From Bacteroides sp. Marseille-P3684 (GTDB taxonomy: Bacteria > Bacteroidota > Bacteroidia > Bacteroidales > Bacteroidaceae), in the NCBI RefSeq assembly GCF_900291465.1, contig NZ_LT985808.1, positions 2,056,575 to 2,120,574 on the forward strand: a DNA stretch of 64,000 bases, read 5' to 3'. Under the pieces are notes generated by a model that saw only the letters and a program-made list of their open reading frames with translations, searched no databases and was not told the DNA's origin. Position numbers and translations under genes: made by a program. Shown here in pieces: positions 7,302 through 15,894 of this stretch. Every line of letters starts with the position of its first letter. Positions within the stretch are counted from its first letter, which is position 1.

Positions 7302-9794
7302 TTATTGTTGCAAATTTGCCAATCGCGTTTCCAGGTCATCCAAGTCTACGCATAGCACTTGACGTGCCTTGCTGCCTTCACTGGGACCGACGATACCGGC
7401 ATGTTCCAGCTGGTCCATGATGCGTCCCGCCCGGTTGTAGCCAATGGAGAATTTGCGTTGGATAAGGGAAGTTGAACCTTGCTGGTAGCTGACAACCAGT
7501 CTGGCTGCATCGGCAAACATCGGGTCGAGTCGGTTCATGTCCACCTCATTCATGCTGCTGTCACTCTCTTCTCCCACATATTCCGGCAGGTAGAAGGCCG
7601 ACGGGTAGCCTTGCTGGTGGCTGATGTACTCCGTGATGTTTTCCACTTCAGGCGTATCGACAAAGGCGCATTGGATACGGGTCAGTTCGTTTGACTGGGA
7701 AATCAGCATGTCTCCACGTCCGATGAGTTGGTCCGCTCCCGGGGTGTCGAGGATGATGCGTGACTCCATCATCGTGGATACCTTGAAGGCAATCCGTGCC
7801 GGGAAGTTAGCCCGGATGACTCCCGTGATGATATTGGCGGCAGGACGTTGGGTCGCGATAATCATGTGGATACCTACGGCACGTGCTTTCTGGGCGATAC
7901 GGGCAATCGGTGTCTCGATTTCCTTACCGGCTGTCATGATCAAGTCGCCGAACTCATCAATGATGACAACGATATAGGGCAGGAACTTATGTCCCTTTTC
8001 CGGATTCAGTTGCCGGTTGATGAACTTCTGGTTGTATTCCTTGATTTGGCGCACGTTTGCGGCTTTGAGCAATTCATAACGGTTGTCCATCTCGATACAG
8101 AGTGATTGCAGCGTCTGTATCACTTTGGTCGGGTCTGTGATAATCGCTTCATTGCCATCGGGCAGTTTCGCCAGGAAGTGCTTCTCAATGGGATTGTACA
8201 TGCTGAATTCGACCATTTTGGGGTCAACCATGACGAATTTCAATTCTGCCGGGTGCTTTTTATAGAGCAAGGAAGTAATGATGGCGTTCAATCCGACAGA
8301 CTTACCTTGTCCGGTAGCTCCTGCCACCAGGACGTGTGGCATTTTGCATAAGTCAGCGACAAACACTTCGTTGGTGATGGTCTTACCCAATGCGATAGGA
8401 AGGTCGAAAGTTGACTCCTGGAATTTCTTGCTGGCAATGATGTCGCGCATGGGGACAATCTTAGCCTTCGAATTAGGCACTTCGATACCGATCGTTCCCT
8501 TGCCGGGTATCGGGGCAATGATGCGGATACCTTTGGCTGCCAGGCTCAGGGCAATGTCACTGCCCAGGTTGCGGATTTTGGCAATGCGCACTCCCTGTGC
8601 CGGCGTAATCTCATACAAGGTAATGGTCGGACCGACTGTGGCATTGATGGAAGAGATTTCCACACCAAAACTACGCAGCACGTCGATGATGCGATCCTTG
8701 TTGGCATCCAGCTCATCCCGGTCGATGGACGGAGAGTTGTCCTCGTATTTTTTCAGCAGGTCAATGGTCGGTGCATGGTAGTTCTCCAAATCGAGTTTGG
8801 GATTGTAGGGAGGAAGCTGGGTAATTTCGTTGTCTTCTTCCGTTCCACCGATACTGACTTCCATCTCCGGGGCCTTGTCAGGCTTCGGAGAAGTCGGAGG
8901 GGGTACTAATGTGCTTTTTTTTTCATCCTCAGGCGTTTCTTCCGCTTCTTCCTCCATAGTTGTGAGTGTTGCCTGGCGACGGGAGGCGTTTGCAGGCGAT
9001 GACGGAGTCGTATCCAGATTGAAAGTCAGCGGTTGGGGCTCCTCTTCCACATCCTGAGATGTTGTGTCCGGTGTCTTTTCTTCCGTATGTTTTGGTTCTG
9101 TTGTATCATTCTGTTGTGGAGCAGGAGCCGCAGCAGCAGACACAGTTGTATCTTTCTTCTTCTTGAGAGACGGATGAAGGATACGGCGTACGACACGGAT
9201 GGTGGAACGGCTCATATATACAAGGTAAATGACAGCTACCCCCAATAGCAGGAGGATAACTCCCGTAGCACCAATCTGTGAAGACAGCCACATGCTGATG
9301 TTATGTCCGTGGATTCCGCCCGGGTAGATAAAACTGTTTCCAAACGTACTTTCAAACAAAAAGCCAAAGAAGATAGAACCCCATATCATCAGAATTGTAC
9401 AGCTGATGAACCATTTCCATATCCGGAAATGATACTCAGCCTTGACAAGCTGCAGACCAGCGATCCCCAAGAAGATTGCGATGAAATAGGCGGAAAAACC
9501 GAAGCAGCGATTGATGAGGAATTCTGCAAGAACAGCTCCTCGTGAACCGGTTGAATTCTGTATGTTGTTGTCGACTGAAAGTAGTTCTCCTGTCTCCGGA
9601 TTCGCTACAATGCTTTGGTCGGCACCTCCGTTGAAGAAGAAGGAGGTAAATGCCAGCAATAGGTAGAAAGAGAATATAATACACAAAAGCCCGAAAATGA
9701 ATTGGACGGTTTCACTTCTCAGGATGTGAACGATATTGCGTAAGGTGGATAATTTGTCTGTAGAAGCAGCAGCTTCTGTCTTTTTCTTCGTCAT
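7302..9794 (-). CDS. ftsK: DNA translocase FtsK
   Basis: This 830-residue cell-division DNA pump clears chromosome ends from the septum. About four hydrophobic segments occupy residues ~30-195, followed by a low-complexity acidic/proline/threonine linker (~215-340), then the RecA-like motor. Walker A is GATGQGKSVG (about 491-500) and Walker B is VVIIDEFGDL (about 607). The C-terminal winged-helix gamma domain (YQQGSTSLIQRKFSIGYNRAGRIMDQLE) normally reads KOPS-type orienting sequences. The linker is short compared with E. coli FtsK, as is usual in Bacteroidetes. A -7 element is seen at 9970-9977. Confidence 0.95.
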   Translation of the reverse strand: MTKKKTEAAASTDKLSTLRNIVHILRSETVQFIFGLLCIIFSFYLLLAFTSFFFNGGADQSIVANPETGELLSVDNNIQNSTGSRGAVLAEFLINRCFGFSAYFIAIFLGIAGLQLVKAEYHFRIWKWFISCTILMIWGSIFFGFLFESTFGNSFIYPGGIHGHNISMWLSSQIGATGVILLLLGVAVIYLVYMSRSTIRVVRRILHPSLKKKKDTTVSAAAAPAPQQNDTTEPKHTEEKTPDTTSQDVEEEPQPLTFNLDTTPSSPANASRRQATLTTMEEEAEETPEDEKKSTLVPPPTSPKPDKAPEMEVSIGGTEEDNEITQLPPYNPKLDLENYHAPTIDLLKKYEDNSPSIDRDELDANKDRIIDVLRSFGVEISSINATVGPTITLYEITPAQGVRIAKIRNLGSDIALSLAAKGIRIIAPIPGKGTIGIEVPNSKAKIVPMRDIIASKKFQESTFDLPIALGKTITNEVFVADLCKMPHVLVAGATGQGKSVGLNAIITSLLYKKHPAELKFVMVDPKMVEFSMYNPIEKHFLAKLPDGNEAIITDPTKVIQTLQSLCIEMDNRYELLKAANVRQIKEYNQKFINRQLNPEKGHKFLPYIVVIIDEFGDLIMTAGKEIETPIARIAQKARAVGIHMIIATQRPAANIITGVIRANFPARIAFKVSTMMESRIILDTPGADQLIGRGDMLISQSNELTRIQCAFVDTPEVENITEYISHQQGYPSAFYLPEYVGEESDSSMNEVDMNRLDPMFADAARLVVSYQQGSTSLIQRKFSIGYNRAGRIMDQLEHAGIVGPSEGSKARQVLCVDLDDLETRLANLQQ

Positions 9795-10182
9795 AGCCTG
9801 TTCGAAATTTTATGGATGATTTCGTTTATGGTCATTCTCTAGTTTGTCTGTCATGGTTTGTACAATCATGACTGTTTCTTCCCGGACGGTCTTTAGCTTG
9901 TTTGGATAGACTCGTTTTAAATCAAAAATCCACTCAAAAGCCAATGAACAATCGGGGCGAATTTTCATGCAAACTTACGGAATTTCTCCGGAATAAACGA
10001 AGAAATCTTCGCGGAAAGCTGTCATTATGTTGGGTACTGCCCGTTTCCTGTAGCGTTTGGTTTCTCTGTCGGGGAGAAAGGTGACGTGCCGGTCAGCTGC
10101 TTGAGAGGAAATCTTTTTAGGGCTATGATTTTTTGCCTGTTTATTCTACTTTATCTAAGTTTGCGCCCAAATAGAAATTCTG
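9795..10182. other. Divergent intergenic region between ftsK and the helicase gene
   Basis: No convincing gene is present in this 388-bp stretch. It holds a minus-strand TAAGTTTG -7 element (9970-9977, probable ftsK promoter), a small CGAAGA-aa-TCTTCG palindrome near 10000, and the helicase promoter at its right end. A 60-codon open frame at 9902 has no recognisable features. Confidence 0.5.
10132..10163 (+). promoter_or_regulatory. Promoter of the UvrD/PcrA helicase gene
   Basis: TTTG (10132-10135), a 20-bp gap and TAAGTTTG (10156-10163) match the Bacteroidetes consensus, with the ATG 20 bp downstream. Confidence 0.75.
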
Positions 10183-12495
10183 ATGCAAGCGAGTACAAAT
10201 TATATAGATGAATTGAATGAGAGTCAGCGGGAGGCCGTGTTGTATATTGACGGACCTTCGTTGGTGATAGCCGGAGCCGGTTCAGGTAAGACGCGCGTAT
10301 TGACCTATAAAATTGCTTATCTGCTGGAACAGGGCTATGAACCTTGGTCCGTATTGGCGTTGACCTTTACCAATAAAGCCGCAGCGGAGATGAAGAGCCG
10401 CGTGGCACGGCAAGTGGGATGGGAGCGTGCCCGGTATTTATGGATGGGAACCTTTCATTCCATCTTTGCACGCATCTTGCGGACGGAGGCTGAGGTCCTG
10501 GGCTTCAAGTCCAACTTCACTATTTATGACCAGACCGATTCCCGCAGCCTGATAAAGGCAATCATCAAGGAAATGGGGCTGGACGATAAGACTTACAAGC
10601 CGGCTTCTGTGCAGAGTCGGATTTCCAATGCAAAAAACTATCTGGTGTTACCGCAGGCGTATGCCTCCAATACAGAATTGCGGGAGTCGGACCGGGAGGC
10701 GAAGATGGGTGATATATATAAGGTATATCTTCGCTATTGGGAACGTTGCCGGCAAGCCGGAGCCATGGACTTTGATGACTTGTTGCTCTATACCTATTTA
10801 TTGTTTGAAGAACATCCTGAAATTTGTCATAAATATGCGGAACGTTTTGCTTATGTGCTGGTCGACGAGTATCAGGATACAAACTTTGCCCAGCATAGCA
10901 TTGTGTGGCAACTGACCAGGGAGCGGCAACGTGTCTGTGTCGTTGGCGATGACGCGCAAAGTATCTATTCCTTCCGGGGTGCGAATATCGACAACATTCT
11001 GAAGTTTACCCGCCAGTATAAGGATGCCAAGCTGTTCAAGCTGGAACAGAACTATCGCTCGACACAGACGATTGTAAACGCAGCCAACAGTCTGATTGAG
11101 AAAAACAGGGAGCAGATCCGCAAGGAAGTCTTTTCGGAGAATGAGACGGGGGACCGCATCAAAGTGACAGATGCCTATTCCGATGTGGAAGAAGGAGAGA
11201 TTGTGGCCAATAAGGTGGTGGAGCTGCATCGACGGGAAGATATAGCTTATTCCGACTTCGCCATCCTTTACCGTACCAATGCACAATCGCGAATCTTTGA
11301 AGAGGCATTGCGTAAACGGTCTTTGCCTTATCGCATCTATGGAGGTCTGTCATTTTATCAGCGGAAGGAAATCAAGGATGTGATAGCCTATTTCCGTCTG
11401 GTGGTGAATCCCGACGATGAAGAAGCGTTCAAGCGTATCATCAATTATCCAGCCCGTGGTATCGGCGATACGACCGTCAATAAGATCATTCAGGCAGCCA
11501 CTGAAGCTCACGTCAGTCTGTGGACCGTCCTGTGCCAGCCTGAGGCGTATGCACTGTCCATTAATAAGGGCACTGCAAACAAGCTGATGGCGTTCCGGCA
11601 GTTGATAGCGAATTTTCAGGCACGTGTGATGACGGAGGATGCATACACACTTGGAGCAGACATCATACGTCAGTCCGGTATCATCAATGAAATCTATCAG
11701 GACAAGTCTCCGGAAAGCTTGAGTCGTCAGGAGAATGTGGAAGAACTGGTGAATGGTATACATGATTTCTGTAGTACCCGTCAGGAAGAAGGAGAGGCGG
11801 AACATGTGTATCTGCCGGATTTTCTGTCTGAAGTATCATTGCTGTCCGACCAGGATATGGATCGTTCTGATTCCGAAGAGAAGATTACCTTGATGACGGT
11901 ACATTCAGCCAAAGGCTTGGAGTTTAACACCGTCTTTGTCGTAGGCTTGGAAGAGGACTTGTTCCCCAGTGCGATGGCAAAGAACTCTTATCGGGAGCTG
12001 GAGGAAGAACGTCGCTTGTTCTATGTGGCTATTACCCGGGCAGAGAAACATTGCTTCCTTTCTTTTGCACGGAGTCGGTTCCGTTATGGGCGCATGGAGT
12101 TTGGCAATCCGAGCCGTTTCCTGCGTGATATTGATGCACGATTCTTGGAACTCCCCCAAAACATGCAGACTTCTTCCCGACGTGTCACACCGGTGCGCAA
12201 GACTACCGAGCCCGTACGTTCCCGTCTTTTTGCAGAAGAACGTCCGAAGGGCAAGACAGAAGCTCCGGAGACTCCCCGCTTGAAGAAAATGACCAGCACG
12301 GAGCCTGTGGCATCTTCGGGTACAAACAGCTATGGAGTATGTGCCGGTCAACAGATCGAACATGAGCGCTTTGGCATAGGAATAATCGAACGCGTGGAGG
12401 GGACGGGAGAGAACTGTAAAGCGACTGTCCGTTTCCAAAATGCCGGAGTAAAGCAACTTCTGTTGAAGTTTGCCCGTTTCAAGGTTATCGGGTAA
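10183..12495 (+). CDS. pcrA: ATP-dependent DNA helicase, UvrD/PcrA family
   Basis: This 770-residue superfamily 1A helicase unwinds DNA 3'-5' in nucleotide excision and mismatch repair and removes RecA or stalled complexes. Motif Q/I is LNESQREAVLYIDGPSLVIAGAGSGKT (Walker A 31-37); motif II is VDEYQDTN; motif III is VVGDDAQSIYSFRGA; motif IV-VI elements include YRTNAQSR, MTVHSAKGLEF and YVAITRAE. The C-terminal ~60 residues (GQQIEHERFGIGIIERVEG) form the Tudor-like PcrA tail that binds RNA polymerase, which favours PcrA over Rep. Length is normal. nspC follows on the same strand. Confidence 0.95.
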   Translation: MQASTNYIDELNESQREAVLYIDGPSLVIAGAGSGKTRVLTYKIAYLLEQGYEPWSVLALTFTNKAAAEMKSRVARQVGWERARYLWMGTFHSIFARILRTEAEVLGFKSNFTIYDQTDSRSLIKAIIKEMGLDDKTYKPASVQSRISNAKNYLVLPQAYASNTELRESDREAKMGDIYKVYLRYWERCRQAGAMDFDDLLLYTYLLFEEHPEICHKYAERFAYVLVDEYQDTNFAQHSIVWQLTRERQRVCVVGDDAQSIYSFRGANIDNILKFTRQYKDAKLFKLEQNYRSTQTIVNAANSLIEKNREQIRKEVFSENETGDRIKVTDAYSDVEEGEIVANKVVELHRREDIAYSDFAILYRTNAQSRIFEEALRKRSLPYRIYGGLSFYQRKEIKDVIAYFRLVVNPDDEEAFKRIINYPARGIGDTTVNKIIQAATEAHVSLWTVLCQPEAYALSINKGTANKLMAFRQLIANFQARVMTEDAYTLGADIIRQSGIINEIYQDKSPESLSRQENVEELVNGIHDFCSTRQEEGEAEHVYLPDFLSEVSLLSDQDMDRSDSEEKITLMTVHSAKGLEFNTVFVVGLEEDLFPSAMAKNSYRELEEERRLFYVAITRAEKHCFLSFARSRFRYGRMEFGNPSRFLRDIDARFLELPQNMQTSSRRVTPVRKTTEPVRSRLFAEERPKGKTEAPETPRLKKMTSTEPVASSGTNSYGVCAGQQIEHERFGIGIIERVEGTGENCKATVRFQNAGVKQLLLKFARFKVIG

Positions 12496-12592
12496 GCGGT
12501 GGAAACCGGTCCATTGCTTCCGGCTGGCTGCAGCTGGGAGTGGCTTCAGTCGAATCGAATGTGAAATAAATAAATCTACAATAGTTTATAGA

Positions 12593-13786
12593 ATGGAAAG
12601 CAACCTTCATTTTTCAAAGGTGTCAGAACATCTGGACATTATCCCTTCTCCTTGTTATGTGATGGAAGAGGAACTGCTTCGTCGGAATCTTGAACTGATT
12701 CGTTCGGTCAAGGAACGTGCCGGGGTGGAAATCATATTGGCATTTAAATCATTTGCCATGTGGAAGTCATTTCCGATTTTCCGGGAATATATTCATTTTA
12801 CGACAGCCAGCTCTCCCTATGAGGCTCGTTTGGCTTTTGAAGAGTTTGGGAGTAAGGCACACACCTATTCTCCGGCTTATACGGAGGAGGACTTCTCTGA
12901 AATATTGCGGTGCAGCAATCATATTACATTCAATTCTTTCAGTCAATATGAACGTTTCTATCCGCAGGTGAAAGCCTATGCGGAACCCATATCGTGTGGC
13001 ATCCGTGTCAATCCCGAATATTCGGAAGTGGAAGTGGAGCTGTACAATCCCTGTGCGCCGGGTACCCGTTTTGGAGTGACTGCCGATTTGTTGCCGGAGC
13101 AGTTGCCTGAAGGAATCGAAGGATTTCATTGTCATTGTCATTGTGAGAGCAGTTCCTATGAGCTGGAACATACGTTGCAGCATTTGGAAGAGAAATTCTC
13201 CCGTTGGTTCCCTCAATTGAAATGGCTCAATTTGGGGGGCGGGCATTTGATGACTCGGGAGGACTATGATGTGGAACATCTCGTCCGTCTGTTGCAAGGC
13301 TTGCAAGCGCGGTATCCCCATCTGCATCTTATCCTGGAGCCCGGTTCCGCTTTTACCTGGCAGACGGGACCGCTCGTCAGTCGGGTAGTAGACATCGTGG
13401 AGAGCCGTGGCATACGTACAGCCATTTTGGACGTAAGTTTTACCTGTCACATGCCCGATTGCCTGGAGATGCCCTATCAGCCTAAAGTACGTGGAGCGGA
13501 AACATTGCCGGATGAAGCGGTGAAACATGCAAAGCCCAATGACCCGATTTACCGTTTGGGCGGAAATAGTTGCTTGAGCGGGGACTATATGGGGGCTTGG
13601 CGCTTCGATCACTTCCTGCAAGTGGGTGAGCCTGTCATCTTTGAAGATATGATACATTATACAATGGTGAAAACCAATATGTTTAATGGCATCCAACATC
13701 CTGGAATCGCCTTGTTGCGTGCGGATGGGACATTAGACGTATATAAGCGTTTTACCTATGAAGACTATAAAAATCGCATGAGTTAG
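12593..13786 (+). CDS. nspC: Carboxynorspermidine/carboxyspermidine decarboxylase
   Basis: This 397-residue fold-type III PLP enzyme decarboxylates carboxyspermidine or carboxynorspermidine, the last step of the polyamine route many gut Bacteroidales use instead of SpeE. The PLP lysine is Lys52 in ILAFKSFAMW, the glycine-rich phosphate loop is NLGGGHLM, and the catalytic Cys is in GGNSCLSGDYMG. EPGSAFTWQTG and the CHCHCESSS stretch also fit the family. The frame is open back to 12470, overlapping the helicase 3' end, but only the Met at 12593 gives the normal N-terminus. The partner dehydrogenase is not in the window. Confidence 0.93.
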   Translation: MESNLHFSKVSEHLDIIPSPCYVMEEELLRRNLELIRSVKERAGVEIILAFKSFAMWKSFPIFREYIHFTTASSPYEARLAFEEFGSKAHTYSPAYTEEDFSEILRCSNHITFNSFSQYERFYPQVKAYAEPISCGIRVNPEYSEVEVELYNPCAPGTRFGVTADLLPEQLPEGIEGFHCHCHCESSSYELEHTLQHLEEKFSRWFPQLKWLNLGGGHLMTREDYDVEHLVRLLQGLQARYPHLHLILEPGSAFTWQTGPLVSRVVDIVESRGIRTAILDVSFTCHMPDCLEMPYQPKVRGAETLPDEAVKHAKPNDPIYRLGGNSCLSGDYMGAWRFDHFLQVGEPVIFEDMIHYTMVKTNMFNGIQHPGIALLRADGTLDVYKRFTYEDYKNRMS

Positions 13787-13806
13787 TGATTTTTTTTGTC
13801 GAATTG

Positions 13807-13837
13807 TTTGCAGGTTTCAAAATTATGCCTACCTTTG
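13807..13837 (+). promoter_or_regulatory. Promoter of the tRNA cluster
   Basis: TTTG (13807-13810), a 19-bp gap and TACCTTTG (13830-13837) match the consensus, 29 bp before the first tRNA. Confidence 0.75.
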
Positions 13838-13865
13838 CAACCGCAATCGAGAAACAAAGATTGAT

Positions 13866-13938
13866 GCGGAAATAGCTCAGTTGGTAGAGCACAACCTTGC
13901 CAAGGTTGGGGTCGCGAGTTCGAGTCTCGTTTTCCGCT
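13866..13938 (+). tRNA. tRNA-Gly(GCC), copy 1
   Basis: The acceptor stem GCGGAAA/TTTCCGC, a D-arm AGCTCAGTTGGTAGAGC, the anticodon loop TTGCCAA (anticodon GCC) and the T-arm GTTCGAGTC are all present. No CCA is encoded. The sequence is identical to the copy at 14184. Confidence 0.97.
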
Positions 13939-13981
13939 CAATCAATCGATGAAACCAATCCGGAAGTGTCCGGTATCAGTT

Positions 13982-14063
13982 GCCCAAGTGGCGGAATGGT
14001 AGACGCGCTCGTTTCAGGTGCGAGTGGTTAACAGCCGTGCAGGTTCGAGTCCTGTTTTGGGCA
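13982..14063 (+). tRNA. tRNA-Leu(CAG)
   Basis: A class II tRNA with a long variable arm. Acceptor GCCCAAG pairs with TTTGGGC; the anticodon loop TTCAGGT carries CAG; the T-arm is GGTTCGAGTCC. CCA is not encoded. Confidence 0.95.
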
Positions 14064-14093
14064 CTGATTTTGAAAGCAAATTTTTGACATGCT

Positions 14094-14177
14094 GGAGAGA
14101 TGGCGGAATTGGTAGACGCGCTACTTTGAGGGGGTAGTGGCAATTATGCCGTGTGAGTTCGAGTCTCATTCTCTTCA
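14094..14177 (+). tRNA. tRNA-Leu(GAG)
   Basis: A class II tRNA with acceptor GGAGAGA/TCTCTTC (one G-U pair), D-arm GCGGAATTGGTAGACGC, anticodon loop TTGAGGG (anticodon GAG), a long variable arm and T-arm AGTTCGAGTCT. CCA is not encoded. Confidence 0.95.
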
Positions 14178-14183
14178 CGCTTT

Positions 14184-14256
14184 GCGGAAATAGCTCAGTT
14201 GGTAGAGCACAACCTTGCCAAGGTTGGGGTCGCGAGTTCGAGTCTCGTTTTCCGCT
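14184..14256 (+). tRNA. tRNA-Gly(GCC), copy 2
   Basis: Identical over its full 73 nt to the tRNA-Gly(GCC) at 13866, with the same acceptor, anticodon and T-arm. It is the last gene of the four-tRNA cluster and is followed by a terminator. Confidence 0.97.
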
Positions 14257-14262
14257 CGTCAG

Positions 14263-14297
14263 AGGAAGTCTATTGAAAAGATAGTCTTCCTTTTTTT
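14263..14297 (+). terminator. Terminator of the tRNA cluster
   Basis: Stem AGGAAG/CTTCCT continues inward with CTAT/ATAG, followed by a run of seven T. Confidence 0.85.
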
Positions 14298-14407
14298 GTA
14301 TCCAGACCGCTCTGTATTTACAGGGTTTCCCATCCGTTATCTACTTTTCCCCTCTGTGCCATCATGTACCCGATACGCAGATGAAAGCCAAGGAAGGGCT
14401 CTATCAG

Positions 14408-14415
14408 CAGAATGA
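14408..14415. repeat. Left target-site duplication of the insertion sequence
   Basis: CAGAATGA occurs directly outside the left terminal repeat and again at 15839-15846 outside the right one. Confidence 0.88.
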
Positions 14416-14429
14416 GGAGCAGTAGAAAA

Positions 14430-15422
14430 TCAGTGGGGATAACCATACAGCTTTGCGATTCTGAAGAGGAAGAATTTTTTGTCTACGACTCCATGCAGAT
14501 TCGCCCTGAAAAGTTTGATTTTGGCGTTGAATGATTCGGCTGCCGCATTTGATGAGCGTTTGTTGTAGAAGTTCAGGATTTCGTCATAATGCTCATAGAA
14601 TGTCGAGGCAATGACATTGAACTGCTTCATTCTTGAATCATCGACTTTGTTGTACCATTTGGCCATGCTCAACCGCGCTGCATCTTTGATGGTGTTCTTT
14701 GAGAATATCATTCTTAATGAGTGGGACAGACCATAAGCCATTTTGATGTCAGGATACTCCTCGAAGAGGATTTTAGCCCTTTCCTTTTGTCTTTCCGTCC
14801 ATTTGTCTGCTGATTTGAACAGAAGGTAACGGCTTCTGATGAGCAATTCCGGACGCGTGTCTCCATTGGAAAAGCGGAACGGCACATAGGGCTTGCCGGT
14901 TTGTTTGCACTCTTCCATTTCTTCATTGCTTTGCTGCAAGGCGTCCCAACGGTGCGCCACACGGATTTCCTGCACGGCATCACAAGCCAGTTTCTGGATG
15001 TGGAAACGGTCAATCACTCTTTGAGCCTTCGGAAATGCGACAGAAACAATCTTGCGCATTGAATCGGAAAGGTCAAGGGTCACTTCCTCCACTTTCATGC
15101 GTTCTTCCTCGTCTATCAACTTCAGCACCTGTATCACGTCTTCCGATTTCGTGCCGGAAACGACCGCCACCAGACTTCCTTCACCTGTATGCCGGTCACG
15201 GTTGGTGACAAACGTATACAGCTCCCCATTGGACAGGGAAGACTCGTCTATGGCAAGATGCCGGCCTATGTTTTCGGGAAACAACAGCCATGAATCGGCA
15301 TGGTCTAGCTGGTCCCAGTCGTGGAAGCCGCTTAGCGTTTCCTTGTACTGTTTCTCAAAGGTATGTGCATTTATGTGGTAGAATGTTTCAAGCGTACGGC
15401 AGGTCACAGGGGATGTCTCCAT
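14430..15422 (-). CDS. Insertion-sequence DDE transposase (ORF B)
   Basis: The 330-residue protein has ISL3-like DDE transposase features: LAIDESSLSNGELYTFVTNRD near residue 55-75, VIDRFHIQKLACDAVQEIR near 137-155, and SNAAAESFNAKIKLFRA near the C-terminus, supplying plausible Asp, Asp and Glu catalytic residues. Its stop codon lies within the left terminal repeat. The ATG overlaps the end of ORF A by 35 nt in the +1 frame, so it is translated either by reinitiation or through a frameshift fusion; the N-terminus MEDTSP-like region does not look like an independent domain start. Confidence 0.88.
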   Translation of the reverse strand: METSPVTCRTLETFYHINAHTFEKQYKETLSGFHDWDQLDHADSWLLFPENIGRHLAIDESSLSNGELYTFVTNRDRHTGEGSLVAVVSGTKSEDVIQVLKLIDEEERMKVEEVTLDLSDSMRKIVSVAFPKAQRVIDRFHIQKLACDAVQEIRVAHRWDALQQSNEEMEECKQTGKPYVPFRFSNGDTRPELLIRSRYLLFKSADKWTERQKERAKILFEEYPDIKMAYGLSHSLRMIFSKNTIKDAARLSMAKWYNKVDDSRMKQFNVIASTFYEHYDEILNFYNKRSSNAAAESFNAKIKLFRANLHGVVDKKFFLFRIAKLYGYPH

Positions 15423-15774
15423 ACGTTTCTTTTAAAAAAGCCCCGAACTCCTTGGAGTAACGGGTTCCTTTGCAGGCTATGTCAAGGCTGATTGGAAGGC
15501 TGAAACTCTTGCCTGTACGCAGGTCGGTCCACCTGCGACGGCGTATGACCAGTATGACCTTATGGTCGCGTATCGGGAAATCGGTTACATTCACAGCCTC
15601 CATGAAGCCTTTGGATGCAAAATTGGCATCTGATGACAATCCCGCATTCATTAACTCGTCGAGATAAATATGAATCTCTGTCCGACTCTGTTGCACACCT
15701 GCTATCTCAAAATGATCCAGTATTTCTGAAGGCAGCACGATACGCGCAAGCACTTCCAATTGATTCTTTTCCAT
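15388..15774 (-). CDS. Insertion-sequence N-region protein (ORF A)
   Basis: This 128-residue protein is the small upstream partner found in ISAon1-group elements. VILVIRRRRWTDLRTGKSFSLPISL resembles the N-terminal part of ISL3 transposases, where RRRRW-type basic segments contact terminal repeats. It probably helps ORF B bind the element ends. It starts 40 bp inside the right terminal repeat. A TTTAAAA stretch occurs near its end in frame, but a -1 slip there would reach a stop, not ORF B. Confidence 0.8.
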   Translation of the reverse strand: MEKNQLEVLARIVLPSEILDHFEIAGVQQSRTEIHIYLDELMNAGLSSDANFASKGFMEAVNVTDFPIRDHKVILVIRRRRWTDLRTGKSFSLPISLDIACKGTRYSKEFGAFLKETYGDIPCDLPYA

Positions 15775-15838
15775 AAGGCAAAGGTCGGAATTCCTCTGGA
15801 TATTGGAAAACTAATCCCCACTGATTTTCTACTGCTCC

Positions 15839-15846
15839 CAGAATGA
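15839..15846. repeat. Right target-site duplication of the insertion sequence
   Basis: CAGAATGA directly outside the right terminal repeat, identical to 14408-14415. Confidence 0.88.
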
Positions 15847-15894
15847 GGCTTACGTTGACAGACAAAGAAACAATAATCAATAACAGACAATGAT

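Larger units (their letters stand above)
14416..15838 (-). mobile_element. Complete insertion sequence, ISL3-like (ISAon1 group), 1423 bp
   Basis: The element is bounded by perfect 25-bp terminal inverted repeats (14416-14440, beginning GGAGCAGTAGAAAATC, and 15814-15838) and flanked by an 8-bp direct target duplication (CAGAATGA). It carries two overlapping minus-strand frames, a short N-region protein and a DDE transposase. An 8-bp duplication and a transposase of this type fit the ISL3-like ISAon1 group as annotated in Bacteroidetes; that group name is from memory and was not checked. Perfect ends, intact frames and an intact target duplication suggest recent insertion. It sits between the tRNA cluster and 56 bp upstream of the GH2 gene. 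Confidence 0.92.

Noticed and set aside
9902-10084. 60-codon plus-strand frame in the ftsK-helicase gap
   Set aside because: No domain or promoter spacing; ends before the helicase promoter; probably chance.
15400-15445. -1 programmed frameshift in the insertion sequence at TTTAAAA
   Set aside because: A -1 slip leads to a stop within about nine codons; ORF B is in the +1 frame.
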